From Nonomuraea rubra (GTDB lineage Bacteria; Actinomycetota; Actinomycetes; Streptosporangiales; Streptosporangiaceae), in contig NZ_JACHMI010000001.1 of the NCBI RefSeq assembly GCF_014207985.1, positions 124,001 to 188,000 on the forward strand: a stretch of 64,000 bases of DNA. Direction: 5' to 3'. Below are positions 16,503 to 25,303 of the stretch, piece after piece (position 1 is the stretch's first letter; every line of letters starts with the position of its first letter). Below the pieces are notes generated by a model. That model saw only the letters and a list, made by a program, of their open reading frames with translations, ran no database searches and was not told where the DNA came from. The position numbers and the translations under genes were made by a program.

Positions 16503-18137
16503 CTAGGCGGGGATGCTCCACTGCTGCGGGAACAGGCCGTTGCAGTCGTAGATCTGCAGCTTCGTGCCGTTGGCGGTGGCGCCCTGCGGGGCGTCCAGGC
16601 AGCGGCCCGACTGCGGGTTGAACAGGGAGCCGTCAGAGCGGTGCACCCACTTCTGGGCGCCGCTGCCGTTGCACTCCCACAGTTGCACCTTGGTGTGGTT
16701 GGCGGTGCCCTGCGCGTCCACGTCCAGGCACTTGCCGAAGGCGCGCAGGCTGCCCTCCGGGTGCTTGGACCAGCGCTGGCCGGTGGCCACGCCGCAGTCC
16801 CAGAGCTGGGCGGCGTTGCCGTTGGCGTTGGTGTTGGTGTCGACGTCCAGGCACTTGCCGCCGGGGCCGGTGACCTGGACGGCCTTGCCGGGCAGCGTGC
16901 CGAGGCCGTACCTGACCTGGCACTGGTTGCCTGTCAGGTGGGTGGCGGTCAGGTAGAGGAAGCCGGTGCCGTTGGCGGACGGCACGATGGGGGAGCTGTA
17001 GCCGGGGCAGGACGGCTCGCCCGGGTTGTAGCCGCCGGTGGGCGAGGTGAGCGCCGGGGCCTCGATCTCGGTCCACGCGCCGGCGCCCAGGTTGGTGTTG
17101 GCGAACAGCACCTGGCCGGACTCGCCCAGCACGGTCTTGTTGCCGGTCGGCCCCGCCACGACGCGCTGGCCCGACAGCAGCAGCGTGCCGTTCGCGCCGC
17201 CGCCGGGCAGCCAGGCGACGTACGGGGTGTGCAGCAGCTCCCGCTGGTCCGCCGTGCGCACCAGGGTTCCCGCGCCCGAGCCCCAGTTGAGGCCGTCGGA
17301 GCTGGTCTTGACGTACACCTCGCACGCGTGGTCGGCGTCCGTGGCGTCCCTGCACAGCTCGTACGCCATCAGGAACGTGCCGTTCGGCAGCCCCGTGACG
17401 ATCGACATGCCGGGCCTGGCCAGGTTGTCGGCGGGGAAGGCCACGTCCAGGGTCATCGTGGCGCTCCAGGTCTGGCCGCCGTTGGTGGAGGTGTAGTGGC
17501 CGATGACCTGGTTGTTCGTGGCGCTGTTCGCGGGCCGCTCGTCGGAGATGAAGCAGGCCAGGGTGTTGTTCGGGGCGAGCAGGAACCACGGCTCCCAGAT
17601 GCCGTGCCCGATCGTGTCGGGCAGGCCGCTGGTCTGCGTGCAGTTCGACAGGTACGTCCACGTCACGCCGTGGTCGGTGCTCTTGAACACCTCGACCTTC
17701 TGCGCCGTGTAGTCGCCGTCCACCCAGGCGGTCCCGGCGGCCAGGATGTCGCCCTGGTTGAGGCCGTTGGCCGTGCGCGGCACCTCGTACAGGACCGGCG
17801 CCCCGATCCCCCAGCCAGGCGTATGGGACGTGATGGTGGAGATCGGGTTCGCCGACCAGGTGCGGCCGCCGTCGGTGCTGCGGTAGACGGGGAACGAGGC
17901 GGGCGCGTTGTGGCCGCGCCTGGCGAACGTGGCCAGCATCGTCTCGTTCGCCGAGCCGTCGTGGTCGAGCCTGACCGCCCTCGGGTAGCTGGCGTCACCC
18001 TGGGGGAACGTGGTCAGGTTGGGGGAGTAGAGCACCTGGCCGGCGGGGGCCGCGGAAGCGGGGCCGGCCAGTGCTGCCAAGCAGGTGGCGATCAGGGCTA
18101 ACGCGGTCAGAAGCCGCGCGGGGGATGTGAGTCGCAC
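16503..18137 (-). CDS. Secreted Asp-box (sialidase-superfamily, GH93/GH33-like) hydrolase with ricin-type lectin domain
   Basis: The 544-residue protein has a signal peptide ending GPASAAPAG (~26-33), then a beta-propeller with Asp boxes STDGGRTW (87-94), STDHGVTW (~153-160) and STNGGQTW (~217-224). A C-terminal ricin B-type lectin domain (~415-544) shows three CLDV/CLDA-QxW repeats. The fold is shared by sialidases and GH93 exo-arabinanases. Since it is the last gene of a sugar ABC/GH2 operon with no sialic acid genes, GH93-like action on a plant glycan is more likely, but that is inference. The GTG start at 18137 has the ribosome-binding site AGGAGAGA. It begins 13 bp after the GH2 stop. 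Confidence 0.82.
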   Translation of the reverse strand: MRLTSPARLLTALALIATCLAALAGPASAAPAGQVLYSPNLTTFPQGDASYPRAVRLDHDGSANETMLATFARRGHNAPASFPVYRSTDGGRTWSANPISTITSHTPGWGIGAPVLYEVPRTANGLNQGDILAAGTAWVDGDYTAQKVEVFKSTDHGVTWTYLSNCTQTSGLPDTIGHGIWEPWFLLAPNNTLACFISDERPANSATNNQVIGHYTSTNGGQTWSATMTLDVAFPADNLARPGMSIVTGLPNGTFLMAYELCRDATDADHACEVYVKTSSDGLNWGSGAGTLVRTADQRELLHTPYVAWLPGGGANGTLLLSGQRVVAGPTGNKTVLGESGQVLFANTNLGAGAWTEIEAPALTSPTGGYNPGEPSCPGYSSPIVPSANGTGFLYLTATHLTGNQCQVRYGLGTLPGKAVQVTGPGGKCLDVDTNTNANGNAAQLWDCGVATGQRWSKHPEGSLRAFGKCLDVDAQGTANHTKVQLWECNGSGAQKWVHRSDGSLFNPQSGRCLDAPQGATANGTKLQIYDCNGLFPQQWSIPA

Positions 18138-18150
18138 GTGCTGATCTCTC

Positions 18151-20166
18151 CTATCGGTTGTCTCCGATGACGAAGCCGGTGAAGGTGTCGACGTCCACGG
18201 CGGAGCGGGCCACGACTGCGCCGTCGCTGACCAGGGCGAGGTGCAGGCGCCCGCTGGTCCAGCCGTCCGGCAGCTCGGCGCGCACCTCGGTCGCGGCGCT
18301 GAGCAGGAACGGCTTGGCCTCGATCCACGGGCCCTCCACCCCGGGGGACGCGGGCGCGGGGCCGAAGACCGGGGTCCAGGCGGTGTGCAGGTGCCCGTTG
18401 ACCGGCTCGCCGCCGTGGTGCGAGACGCGTACGGGCACGCTCACCTCGCGCGACTCGCTGAGCAGGTCGCGGCCGGGCGCGACGGGCACGACGTCGAGCA
18501 CGAGCGTGGTGGTGGCGTTCACGTCGGCCGGGTCCACGCCGGCCAGGTCCTTGGCGCGGCGCTCGAAGTCGAGCAGGCCGGCCGACTCGTGCTCGATGTC
18601 GTACAGCTCGGTGTAGACGTAGCCGGCCACGCGGTCGTGGCGGCGCAGCTCCTGGGTCTGCCAGCGGAGCTGCCAGCCGCGCTCGACGGAGGTGAAGCCG
18701 GTGCCGTACTCGCTGTTGAGGTTGGGCAGGCCGCGCAGCGGCTGGCCGGGGGCGCCGGCGAGCTTCTTGCGCACCACGAAGTCGGGGCCGAGCTTGACGG
18801 GGAAGTCGTCCTGCTCGCCGTTCAGCAGGGCGGCGACCGTCCGCCCCCAGGAGGCGGCGGACTCGTCGTAGTAGTGCCAGTCGAGTAGGTCCGTCTTGAC
18901 GTGCGTCCAGCCGGAGTTGTCCACAGCGGGCCTGCTCGGGTCGAGCGCCTTGAGCAGGTCGTACGCCCGCGCCGCCGCCGCCTGCTTGGCCGGGTCGCCG
19001 GGGATGTCCCAGTCGAGGCCCCACTCCTCGTTGTAGAGGCCCCAGATGATGATCGCGGGGGAGTTGCCGTCACGCTCGACCATGGGCGCGATCTGCTCCT
19101 CGAACGCCGCCACCGAGTCGGCGGAGAAGCGGCCGGTCGCGGCCGGCTCGGCCCACACCAGCATGCCGAGCACGTCGGCGTGGTGGACGAAGCGCGGGTC
19201 CTCCAGCTTGAGGTGCTTGCGCACCAGGTTGTAGCCGGCCTTGGCGGCCAGCTCGATGTCGCGGCGCAGCGCGGCGTCGTCGGGCGGGGTGATGCCGGTC
19301 AGCGGCCAGTACCCCTGGTCGAGCACGCCGCGCACGAACAGGCGGCTGCCGTTGAGGTACAGGTCCTCGCCGATCACCTCGATGCGGCGCAGCCCGGTGT
19401 AGGCGGCGACGGTGTCGGTGCCGTCGGCCGAGGTCAGCGTGGCGTCCACGTGGTAGAGGTGCGGGTCGCCTGGCGACCACAGGCGCGGCTCGGCCACCGG
19501 GATCACGGTCTCGGCCAGGCCGTTCACGACCGGGACCTCGACGCTCAGGTCGGTGCCGCGCAGGCTCAGCACCAGCGTGGCCTCGGCGGTACCGGAGACG
19601 CGGGCCTCGACCTCGATGGCGTCCAGCCCGTCCGACGGGCGCAGCTTCAGCCCGGCCAGGTACGTCGCCGGCCTGGCCTCCAGCCACACGCTCTGCCAGA
19701 TGCCCGAGGAGGGCGTGAAGCAGACGCCGTCGAAGTCGTCGCGCGGGATGCTGCGCTGCTTGCCGTGCGCGAGCTCGCGCTTGTCCAGCGGCGCCGAGAC
19801 CCGTACCACGACCTCCTGATCACCTTGGGCGCGGAGCGCGTCGGTGATGTCGGCCTCGAACGGCGTGTAACCGCCCCGGTGACCGGCTACCTCGACGTCG
19901 TTGACCCACACGGTGGCCTCGTGGTGCACGGCGCCGAACTGGATCACCACCCGCTGCCCCGCCCATCCGGCGGGAACGGTGAACGTGCGGCGGTACCAGG
20001 CCTCGGGCAGCCAGTGGGCCTCGATGCCCGACGCGGGGGTCTCCCAGGCGAAGGGCACGGTGATGGTCCGGCCGTAGTCCTGATCGGTGCCGGCCCGGAA
20101 GTCCCAGTCGCCGTTCAGGCTCGACCAGGAGTGTGACCGGTCGAAGTGGGGGCGGGGGTACTCCAT
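18151..20166 (-). CDS. Glycoside hydrolase family 2 (beta-galactosidase/beta-glucuronidase-like)
   Basis: The 671-residue intracellular enzyme has GH2 architecture: N-terminal sugar-binding jelly roll (RSHSWSSLNGDWDF..., ~1-165), immunoglobulin-like domain, and a TIM barrel. The acid/base glutamate is E380 in IIIWGLYNEEWG, and the nucleophile is E486 in NLNSEYGTG. No signal peptide is present, consistent with hydrolysis of imported oligosaccharides. I prefer the ATG at 20166 (MEYPRPHF) with AAAGAGAG upstream; an ATG at 20181 gives five more residues but lacks a ribosome-binding site. It is the fourth gene of the LacI-controlled operon, 23 bp after the permease stop. Exact sugar (galactoside, glucuronide, mannoside, arabinopyranoside) is open. 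Confidence 0.88.
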   Translation of the reverse strand: MEYPRPHFDRSHSWSSLNGDWDFRAGTDQDYGRTITVPFAWETPASGIEAHWLPEAWYRRTFTVPAGWAGQRVVIQFGAVHHEATVWVNDVEVAGHRGGYTPFEADITDALRAQGDQEVVVRVSAPLDKRELAHGKQRSIPRDDFDGVCFTPSSGIWQSVWLEARPATYLAGLKLRPSDGLDAIEVEARVSGTAEATLVLSLRGTDLSVEVPVVNGLAETVIPVAEPRLWSPGDPHLYHVDATLTSADGTDTVAAYTGLRRIEVIGEDLYLNGSRLFVRGVLDQGYWPLTGITPPDDAALRRDIELAAKAGYNLVRKHLKLEDPRFVHHADVLGMLVWAEPAATGRFSADSVAAFEEQIAPMVERDGNSPAIIIWGLYNEEWGLDWDIPGDPAKQAAAARAYDLLKALDPSRPAVDNSGWTHVKTDLLDWHYYDESAASWGRTVAALLNGEQDDFPVKLGPDFVVRKKLAGAPGQPLRGLPNLNSEYGTGFTSVERGWQLRWQTQELRRHDRVAGYVYTELYDIEHESAGLLDFERRAKDLAGVDPADVNATTTLVLDVVPVAPGRDLLSESREVSVPVRVSHHGGEPVNGHLHTAWTPVFGPAPASPGVEGPWIEAKPFLLSAATEVRAELPDGWTSGRLHLALVSDGAVVARSAVDVDTFTGFVIGDNR

Positions 20167-20189
20167 GATGCTCTCTTTCATGATCCGGG

Positions 20190-21032
20190 TCAGCCCTTGA
20201 CGCTGCCCGCGAGGATGCCGTTGATGAAGTGGCGCTGCAGCAGTACGAAGATCACCAGCAGTGGCAGCATGGCGATGCTCCCGGCGGCCAGCAGCTCGCC
20301 CCACACGGTGGCGAAGTCGGCGCCGATGCGGTTGCCGGTGACGTTCTGGGCCAGCGTGGACAGCACCACCTGGAGGGTCTGGTGCGCGGTGTCGTTGACG
20401 GCGACGACCGGCCAGACGAAGTCGTTGTAGATGTTCATGGTGGTCAGCACGGCCAGCGCGGCCAGCCCCGGCCGGATGACCGGCAGCACGACCTTGTAGA
20501 AGATGCCGAACTCGCCGGCCCCGTCCACCCGCCCGGCGTCGATCAGCTCGTTCGGGATGGCGGCGATCGTCTGCCGCATCCAGAAGATGCTGAACGCGTC
20601 CACGCTGCCCGGCAGGATCAGCGCCTGGTACGTGTTCACCCAGCCCAGCGCGCTCATCTCCAGCAGCAGCGGGATGATCAGCACCAGGGTCGGCAACATC
20701 AGAGTCAGCAGCACGACGCCGAAGAGCAGGTTCTTGAACGGGAAGTCGTACTTGGCGAAGGCGTAACCGGCCAGCGGGCAGAAGACCATCGTCATCCCGC
20801 CCTTGACCAGCAGCACGATCGCCGTGTTCAGGAACCCGGTGCCGATCGGCACGTCGGCGAACATCGCCCGGTAGTTGTCGAGCGTCAGCTCGCCGATCGA
20901 CAGCGGGCTGGCGATGATCTCGGCCGCCGGCTTGAGCGAGGAGCTGACCGCCCACCAGATCGGGTAGAGGAACACGATCGCGAGCAGCGTCAGCAGGACG
21001 TACTGCCCGATCCCCGGTCTGTTCTGGCTCAT
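20190..21032 (-). CDS. Sugar ABC transporter permease, MalG type (CUT1)
   Basis: The 280-residue inner-membrane subunit has six predicted helices. The EAA-loop signature facing the ATPase is NELIDAGRVDGAGEFGIFYK (~185-204), and the typical C-terminus is FINGILAGSVKG. It pairs with the MalF-type permease upstream, sharing a 4-bp ATGA overlap at 21029-21032 that implies translational coupling. No ATPase gene is in the operon, as usual for actinomycete CUT1 systems served by a shared MsiK-type ATPase. The likely substrate is the oligosaccharide later cut by the GH2 enzyme. Confidence 0.93.
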   Translation of the reverse strand: MSQNRPGIGQYVLLTLLAIVFLYPIWWAVSSSLKPAAEIIASPLSIGELTLDNYRAMFADVPIGTGFLNTAIVLLVKGGMTMVFCPLAGYAFAKYDFPFKNLLFGVVLLTLMLPTLVLIIPLLLEMSALGWVNTYQALILPGSVDAFSIFWMRQTIAAIPNELIDAGRVDGAGEFGIFYKVVLPVIRPGLAALAVLTTMNIYNDFVWPVVAVNDTAHQTLQVVLSTLAQNVTGNRIGADFATVWGELLAAGSIAMLPLLVIFVLLQRHFINGILAGSVKG

Positions 21033-21901
21033 GACACCTCGTCCTTCGGGCGCAGCATCCTGACCGAGACCAGCGACAGGCCGAAGACCAGCAGGACCAG
21101 CAGGAACGAGTTCGCGGCGCCGGTGCCCAGGTCGGAGGCGGTGATGTGGTCGTACAGGTAGAGCCCCGCGGTGGTGGTGGAGCCGTACGGGCCGCCCTCG
21201 GTGACCACGAACGGCTCGGCGAACATCTGGAAGACGGCCAGCGTCTGGATGACCACGAGGAACGCCATGCTCCGGCGTACCAGCGGCACGGTGATCGACC
21301 AGAACTGCCGCCAGCGGGAGGCGCCGTCGAGCGAGGCGGCCTCGTACACGCCGCCGGGTACCGCCTGCAGGCCCGCGAGCAGGATGATGATCGCGAACCC
21401 GGTGGTCTTCCACAGGAACAGCAGCGCCAGCGTGGGCTTGGACCAGGCCGTGGAGGTCAGCCAGCCCACGTCGGGCAGGCCCACCATGTTGAGCAGGTAG
21501 TTGATCAGGCCGTAGTCCTGGTCGAACACCACGATCCACACCTGCGCCATGGCCACCAGCGGGGTCACGAACGGCGCGATGAACGCCACCCGGAAGAACC
21601 CCCGCAGCCGCAGCTTGGCGTTGGCCAGCAGCACCGCGCCGCCCAGCCCGGCCACGATCTGGATCGGCACGATGAGCAGCCACATGACGGCGCTGTTGCC
21701 GAGCGAGGACCAGAACTCCGGGCTGGTCAGCAGGTACAGGTAGTTGTCGAGGCCGACCCAGCGGGCCTCGCTGCCGCCCCGCCAGCGCATGAAGCTGAGC
21801 TGCAGCGCGTAGATCAGCGGGTAGAGCCCGAACGCGCCGAAGACCACGAAGAACGGCGCGATGAACACGTACGGCGTCAGCCGTATGGAGCGCAGCCTCA
21901 T
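21029..21901 (-). CDS. Sugar ABC transporter permease, MalF type (CUT1)
   Basis: The 290-residue membrane protein begins MRLRSIRLTPYVFIAPFFVV, with six predicted helices. The EAA loop GVYEAASLDGASRWRQFW (~197-214) is the coupling helix contacting the ATPase. It overlaps the binding-protein gene upstream by ATGA (21898-21901) and the MalG-type permease downstream in the same way, so all three import genes are translationally coupled. Together they form a high-affinity oligosaccharide importer under the divergent LacI regulator. Confidence 0.93.
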   Translation of the reverse strand: MRLRSIRLTPYVFIAPFFVVFGAFGLYPLIYALQLSFMRWRGGSEARWVGLDNYLYLLTSPEFWSSLGNSAVMWLLIVPIQIVAGLGGAVLLANAKLRLRGFFRVAFIAPFVTPLVAMAQVWIVVFDQDYGLINYLLNMVGLPDVGWLTSTAWSKPTLALLFLWKTTGFAIIILLAGLQAVPGGVYEAASLDGASRWRQFWSITVPLVRRSMAFLVVIQTLAVFQMFAEPFVVTEGGPYGSTTTAGLYLYDHITASDLGTGAANSFLLVLLVFGLSLVSVRMLRPKDEVS

Positions 21902-23271
21902 GAGCGGTCGATCAGGTTCTTCTGGATCTTCTCCGCCGACTCGCTGATCACCTGGTCAGGGGACATCTTGCCTTCCATCAGGCGTTGCATGTTGTTGCCC
22001 AGGTAGTCCACCGACTGCGCCCACCACCACGGGATCGGCGCGGCGGCCGGGATGCTCGCGCCGGCCTCGACGGCCACCTTCCACAGGTCCTGGCCGCCGA
22101 GCGCCTCGATCGGCTTGAACAGCGGCTTGGCCGGATCGGCGGCGGGCGTGTAGCTGGGGATCGAGGTGGACAGGCCGCCGGGGTAGACGTCGTTGGGGCC
22201 GTACACGGCGGTGTAGCCGGGCTCCTTGAAGCACAGGAACTCGTACAGCAGCCAGGCCAGCTCCGGGTTCTTGGCCTTGGCGGGGATGATGAAGCTGCTG
22301 CCGCCCATCGCGCCGCTGCGCGCGCCGCCCGGCGTCCAGGCGGGCAGCGGCGCGGCCCGCCACTTGCCCTTGGTGTTCTTGAGCAGCTGCTGCGGCGCGA
22401 ACGACCACCAGATCGCCCACGGCACGAACACCTGCTGGCCGTTGTCGAGCGTGTTGACGTCGGCCTGCTCCAGGTAGGGGGCGTGGGTGACGAGGCCGTC
22501 CTTGACCGCGGTCTGGATCCAGGTGAAGATCCGCCGGTACTCCTCGGAGTCGAGCCGCAGCTTGCCCTGGGCGTCGGTGAGGCTCGTGCCCTGCTGGTTG
22601 GCCAGCATCTCCAGCCAGAGCTGGCTGAGGAACGGGGTCTTCTCCAGGTGGATGGGCCTGGTCTTGGGGTCCTTCTCCTTGATCGTCCTGGAGGCGGCGA
22701 GCAGGTCGTCGTACGTGGCCAGGCTCGCCGGGTCCACGCCGGCGCTCTCCAGGACGTCCTCGCGGTACCAGAGCAGGCCGGGGTCCAGGTCCCACGGGAC
22801 GCCGTAGATCTTGCCGTCCACGGTGTTCACCGACAGCTTGTACGCCGAGGTCTGCTCCTTGTACGGCGCGATCAGGTCCGTCAGGTCGAACAGGTGCTCG
22901 GCCTGCCCGCCGATCTTGGCGTCGTCCCAGAAGCTGCCGTCGGGCACGTCGGTGCCGCTGATCAGCGTGTTGGCCAGCTTGGCGTCGATGTCCACGGCCT
23001 GGTGATTGACCTTGACGTTCGGGTACGCCTCGCGGAACTTGGCGATCGCGGCGTCGAACACCTTGAACAGGTCCCCCGACCGGTTCCAGATCGTGATCTC
23101 GCCCTTGGCGGCGGAGCCGGACGCGGACGGCGCGGCCAGCCTGCTCGGCTGCGCGCCGGTGCCGCCGCCAGGGGCCGCGCACGCGGCGGCGAGAGAGCCG
23201 GTGGCGGCGAGCGCGCCGACGCCGAGGGCTCCCTTGAGGAAGCCGCGGCGGCCGATGGGGGATGTGGTCAT
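21898..23271 (-). CDS. Sugar ABC transporter substrate-binding lipoprotein (Tat-exported)
   Basis: This 457-residue extracellular solute-binding protein (family 1) captures the sugar for the importer. The N-terminus holds a twin-arginine motif GRRGFLKG (residues 7-14) and a lipobox LAAAC near residue 30, so it is exported folded and lipid-anchored. The body has the expected EITIWNRSGDLFKVFDAAIA opening and the EPGYTAVYGP region near the C-terminus. The ATG at 23271 has the ribosome-binding site GAGGAG. It is the first gene of the five-gene operon down to 16503, and its promoter overlaps two LacI operators. Confidence 0.92.
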   Translation of the reverse strand: MTTSPIGRRGFLKGALGVGALAATGSLAAACAAPGGGTGAQPSRLAAPSASGSAAKGEITIWNRSGDLFKVFDAAIAKFREAYPNVKVNHQAVDIDAKLANTLISGTDVPDGSFWDDAKIGGQAEHLFDLTDLIAPYKEQTSAYKLSVNTVDGKIYGVPWDLDPGLLWYREDVLESAGVDPASLATYDDLLAASRTIKEKDPKTRPIHLEKTPFLSQLWLEMLANQQGTSLTDAQGKLRLDSEEYRRIFTWIQTAVKDGLVTHAPYLEQADVNTLDNGQQVFVPWAIWWSFAPQQLLKNTKGKWRAAPLPAWTPGGARSGAMGGSSFIIPAKAKNPELAWLLYEFLCFKEPGYTAVYGPNDVYPGGLSTSIPSYTPAADPAKPLFKPIEALGGQDLWKVAVEAGASIPAAAPIPWWWAQSVDYLGNNMQRLMEGKMSPDQVISESAEKIQKNLIDRS

Positions 23272-23312
23272 CTTTCGACTCCTCGCCGGACGGAAAAAGG
23301 CGTTGTGATTGC

Positions 23313-23328
23313 TCTGCAACGATGCAGA
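23313..23328. promoter_or_regulatory. LacI-type operator O1
   Basis: TCTGCAACGATGCAGA is a palindrome (TCTGCA / TGCAGA arms) centred on CG, the hallmark of LacI/GalR sites. It lies just downstream of the predicted -10 of the sugar operon, where a bound repressor would block initiation. Its centre is 31 bp from that of O2, about three helical turns. Confidence 0.78.
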
Positions 23329-23329
23329 C

Positions 23330-23358
23330 ATAATGCATACTCGTCTGCAACGATGCAA
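23330..23358 (-). promoter_or_regulatory. Predicted promoter of the sugar operon
   Basis: On the minus strand a -35-like TTGCAT (complement of 23353-23358) is followed by 17 bases and a -10-like CATTAT (complement of 23330-23335). O2 covers the -35 and O1 lies at the start region. The matches are partial, so this is a prediction. Confidence 0.5.
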
Positions 23359-23359
23359 G
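23344..23359. promoter_or_regulatory. LacI-type operator O2
   Basis: TCTGCAACGATGCAAG repeats the core CTGCAACGATGCA of O1 with the same CG centre. It overlaps the predicted -35 and lies 50 bp upstream of the LacI start, so it could also give autoregulation. Confidence 0.75.
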
Positions 23360-23409
23360 AGCAGGTTTAGGATCTTCCCAAGAACGGCACCCGGAGGTAT
23401 AGGAGACGC

Positions 23410-24435
23410 ATGGCCGGTACAACCCTGCGCGACGTCGCGAAACTGGCGAACGTGTCCATCCGTACGGTGTCCAACGTCGTCAACGGTTACGCGCCGGTCT
23501 CCGACGAGCTGCGGGCCCGGGTGCAGGTGGCGCTCGACGAGCTCGACTACCGCCCCAACCTCATCGCCCGCAACCTCAAACAGGGACGCACGGGGATGAT
23601 CGCCTTCGTGGTGCCCGAGCTGGACGTGCCGTACTTCGCCGAACTGGCCCGCGAGGTGATCAAGGCCGCCCGCGCCCACGGCTACGTGGTGATGATCGAC
23701 CAGACCGACGGCGACGGCGACAGGGAGCGCGAGCTGCTCGGGCGCGACTCGCGGGCCACGATGTTCGACGGCCTGCTGCTCAGCCCCCTGTCGGTCTCCG
23801 CCGAAGAGCTGCGTGCCCGGGGCAACCGCGTGCCGATCGTGCTGCTCGGCGAGCACATCTTCAACGGCAGCTTCCCCCACGTGGCCATCGACAACGTGGC
23901 CGCCGCCCGCGACGCCACCGCCCACCTGCTGGACCTGGGCCGCCGCCGGGTGGCCGCCATCGGCGACCAGCCGTACGCGACGGGGGAGACGGCCCAGCTC
24001 CGCACCGCCGGCTACCGTCAGGCGCACGCCCGCGCCGGGCTGGACGTGGACGACGAGCTGATCGTGCCCACCGCGCACTTCCACCGGCGGCTGGGCGCCG
24101 AGGCCATGGAACGGCTGCTGGCCCTGCCCGAGCCGCCCGACGCGGTGTTCTGCTACAACGACCTGCTGGCCCTGGGCGCGATCAGGGCGCTGACCAGGGC
24201 GGGCCGCCGCGTCCCCGAGGACGTGGCGGTGGTCGGGGTGGACGACATCGAGGAAGGCCAGTACAGCACGCCCAGCCTCACCACGATCGCTCCCGACAAG
24301 GGGGAGATCGCGCGGCGGGCGGTGGACACGCTGCTGGAGTCGATCCGGGGGGAGATCGGCACGCCCCCCGAGATCGTGGTGCCCCACCGGCTCATCGTCC
24401 GGGAGAGCACGTCCGGCGAGGTCACCCCGCGGTGA
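23410..24435 (+). CDS. LacI family transcriptional regulator of the adjacent sugar operon
   Basis: The 341-residue repressor has the LacI N-terminal helix-turn-helix TLRDVAKLANVSIRTVSNVV (5-24) and the hinge helix around NLIARNLKQGRTG (~54-66). A periplasmic-binding-protein-like sensor domain follows (DVPYFAEL..., VAVVGVDDIEEGQYSTPSLT). The GTASHT-like variation RTVSNVVNGY is usual for sugar regulators. The ATG at 23410 is preceded by GGAGGTATAGGAGA. It is divergent from the binding-protein operon, with twin operators in the 138-bp gap. The inducer is presumably the imported sugar. Confidence 0.93.
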   Translation: MAGTTLRDVAKLANVSIRTVSNVVNGYAPVSDELRARVQVALDELDYRPNLIARNLKQGRTGMIAFVVPELDVPYFAELAREVIKAARAHGYVVMIDQTDGDGDRERELLGRDSRATMFDGLLLSPLSVSAEELRARGNRVPIVLLGEHIFNGSFPHVAIDNVAAARDATAHLLDLGRRRVAAIGDQPYATGETAQLRTAGYRQAHARAGLDVDDELIVPTAHFHRRLGAEAMERLLALPEPPDAVFCYNDLLALGAIRALTRAGRRVPEDVAVVGVDDIEEGQYSTPSLTTIAPDKGEIARRAVDTLLESIRGEIGTPPEIVVPHRLIVRESTSGEVTPR

Positions 24436-24537
24436 CCGTCATCAGGTCCCGGCCCACGCTGACGCGCCCGCCGTAACCTCCCGAGCGCACGTCGGCGACT
24501 CGCCGCCCACGCCGTCGCGCACCTTCCGCTGCCCGGG

Positions 24538-24555
24538 GGTAGTGCGGGCACTACC
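24538..24555. promoter_or_regulatory. Perfect 8+8 bp inverted repeat
   Basis: GGTAGTGC at 24538-24545 and GCACTACC at 24548-24555 are separated by GG. The site lies 58 bp upstream of the membrane-protein start at 24614. Such short, tightly spaced symmetrical sites suit a dimeric response regulator or TetR/MarR protein; the binding factor is unknown. Confidence 0.55.
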
Positions 24556-24613
24556 TGAGGGTCTCGCCGTAGCGCCCGTGTGCGGATGCCCGGCCGCGGC
24601 TTGGATGGCCGGT

Positions 24614-25303
24614 ATGAATCAGGAGATGCCGGGCCGCTGGGTCGAGGGTGCCGGGCTGGTGCTCGGGCCGCTGCTGCTCGCCGCCGGGGTGCTCACCCGA
24701 GTGGGCGAGGACGACTTCTTTCCCGGCCAGCTCGCCGCGTTCGCCGCCGACCCGGGCCGGATGGCCTGGTCCTACGGCCTGTACGCGGCCGGGGTCGTGC
24801 TGTTGTGGCCCGCCGTGACCGCGCTGGGCCGGCGGACCGGGCCGTCCGCGTGGGCGCGGTGGGGCGTGACGCTGGTCGTGATCGGGCTGTTCGGGCGGGT
24901 GTTCCACGCCGGGGTGAGCCATCTGGCGTTCCAGCTCGTGGACGTGCTCGGGCTGGAGGCCGCGCAGCGGGCGGTCGAGGGCACGTACGGCGCCTTCCAC
25001 GTGTTCAAGGCGACCAACGTCTGCATCATGGGCGGCTGGCTCGTGCTGGCGTTCGCCGCCTACCGGGCCAGGGTGCTGGGGCTGGTCAGGAGCATGGCGC
25101 TCGGGCTGGCGGCCGGGCTGCCGCTGGGCGTGCTCAAGGGCAGCACCGACCCGGTCTCGCTGGTTGCGCTGGCCGGGCTGGTCGTCGCGCTGGTGCCGCT
25201 CGGCGTCACGGTGCTGCGTGCAGGGCCCGCGCCCCGGTGGTGGGCGGTGGGGCTGGCGGTCGCGTTCGTGCCCGTCGCGTTCCTACTGGGGCTGGCGGGC
25301 TAG
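24614..25303 (+). CDS. Multi-pass membrane protein of unknown function
   Basis: I do not recognise the family with certainty. The ~229-residue product (MNQEMPGRWVEGAGLVLGPLL) has about six or seven hydrophobic segments, arranged as a compact polytopic protein with conserved-looking HAGVSHLAFQLVDVLG and FHVFKATNVCIMGGW stretches; the histidines might bind metal or haem. The start is uncertain among ATGs at 24605, 24614 and 24626, none with an excellent ribosome-binding site. A perfect inverted repeat upstream suggests dedicated regulation. The 3' end overlaps a small convergent membrane gene by 21 bp. Confidence 0.75.
   Translation: MNQEMPGRWVEGAGLVLGPLLLAAGVLTRVGEDDFFPGQLAAFAADPGRMAWSYGLYAAGVVLLWPAVTALGRRTGPSAWARWGVTLVVIGLFGRVFHAGVSHLAFQLVDVLGLEAAQRAVEGTYGAFHVFKATNVCIMGGWLVLAFAAYRARVLGLVRSMALGLAAGLPLGVLKGSTDPVSLVALAGLVVALVPLGVTVLRAGPAPRWWAVGLAVAFVPVAFLLGLAG

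Noticed and set aside
24493..24505. CGGCGA-C-TCGCCG hairpin after the LacI gene
   Set aside because: A one-base loop cannot form a stable hairpin and the composition makes it likely by chance.
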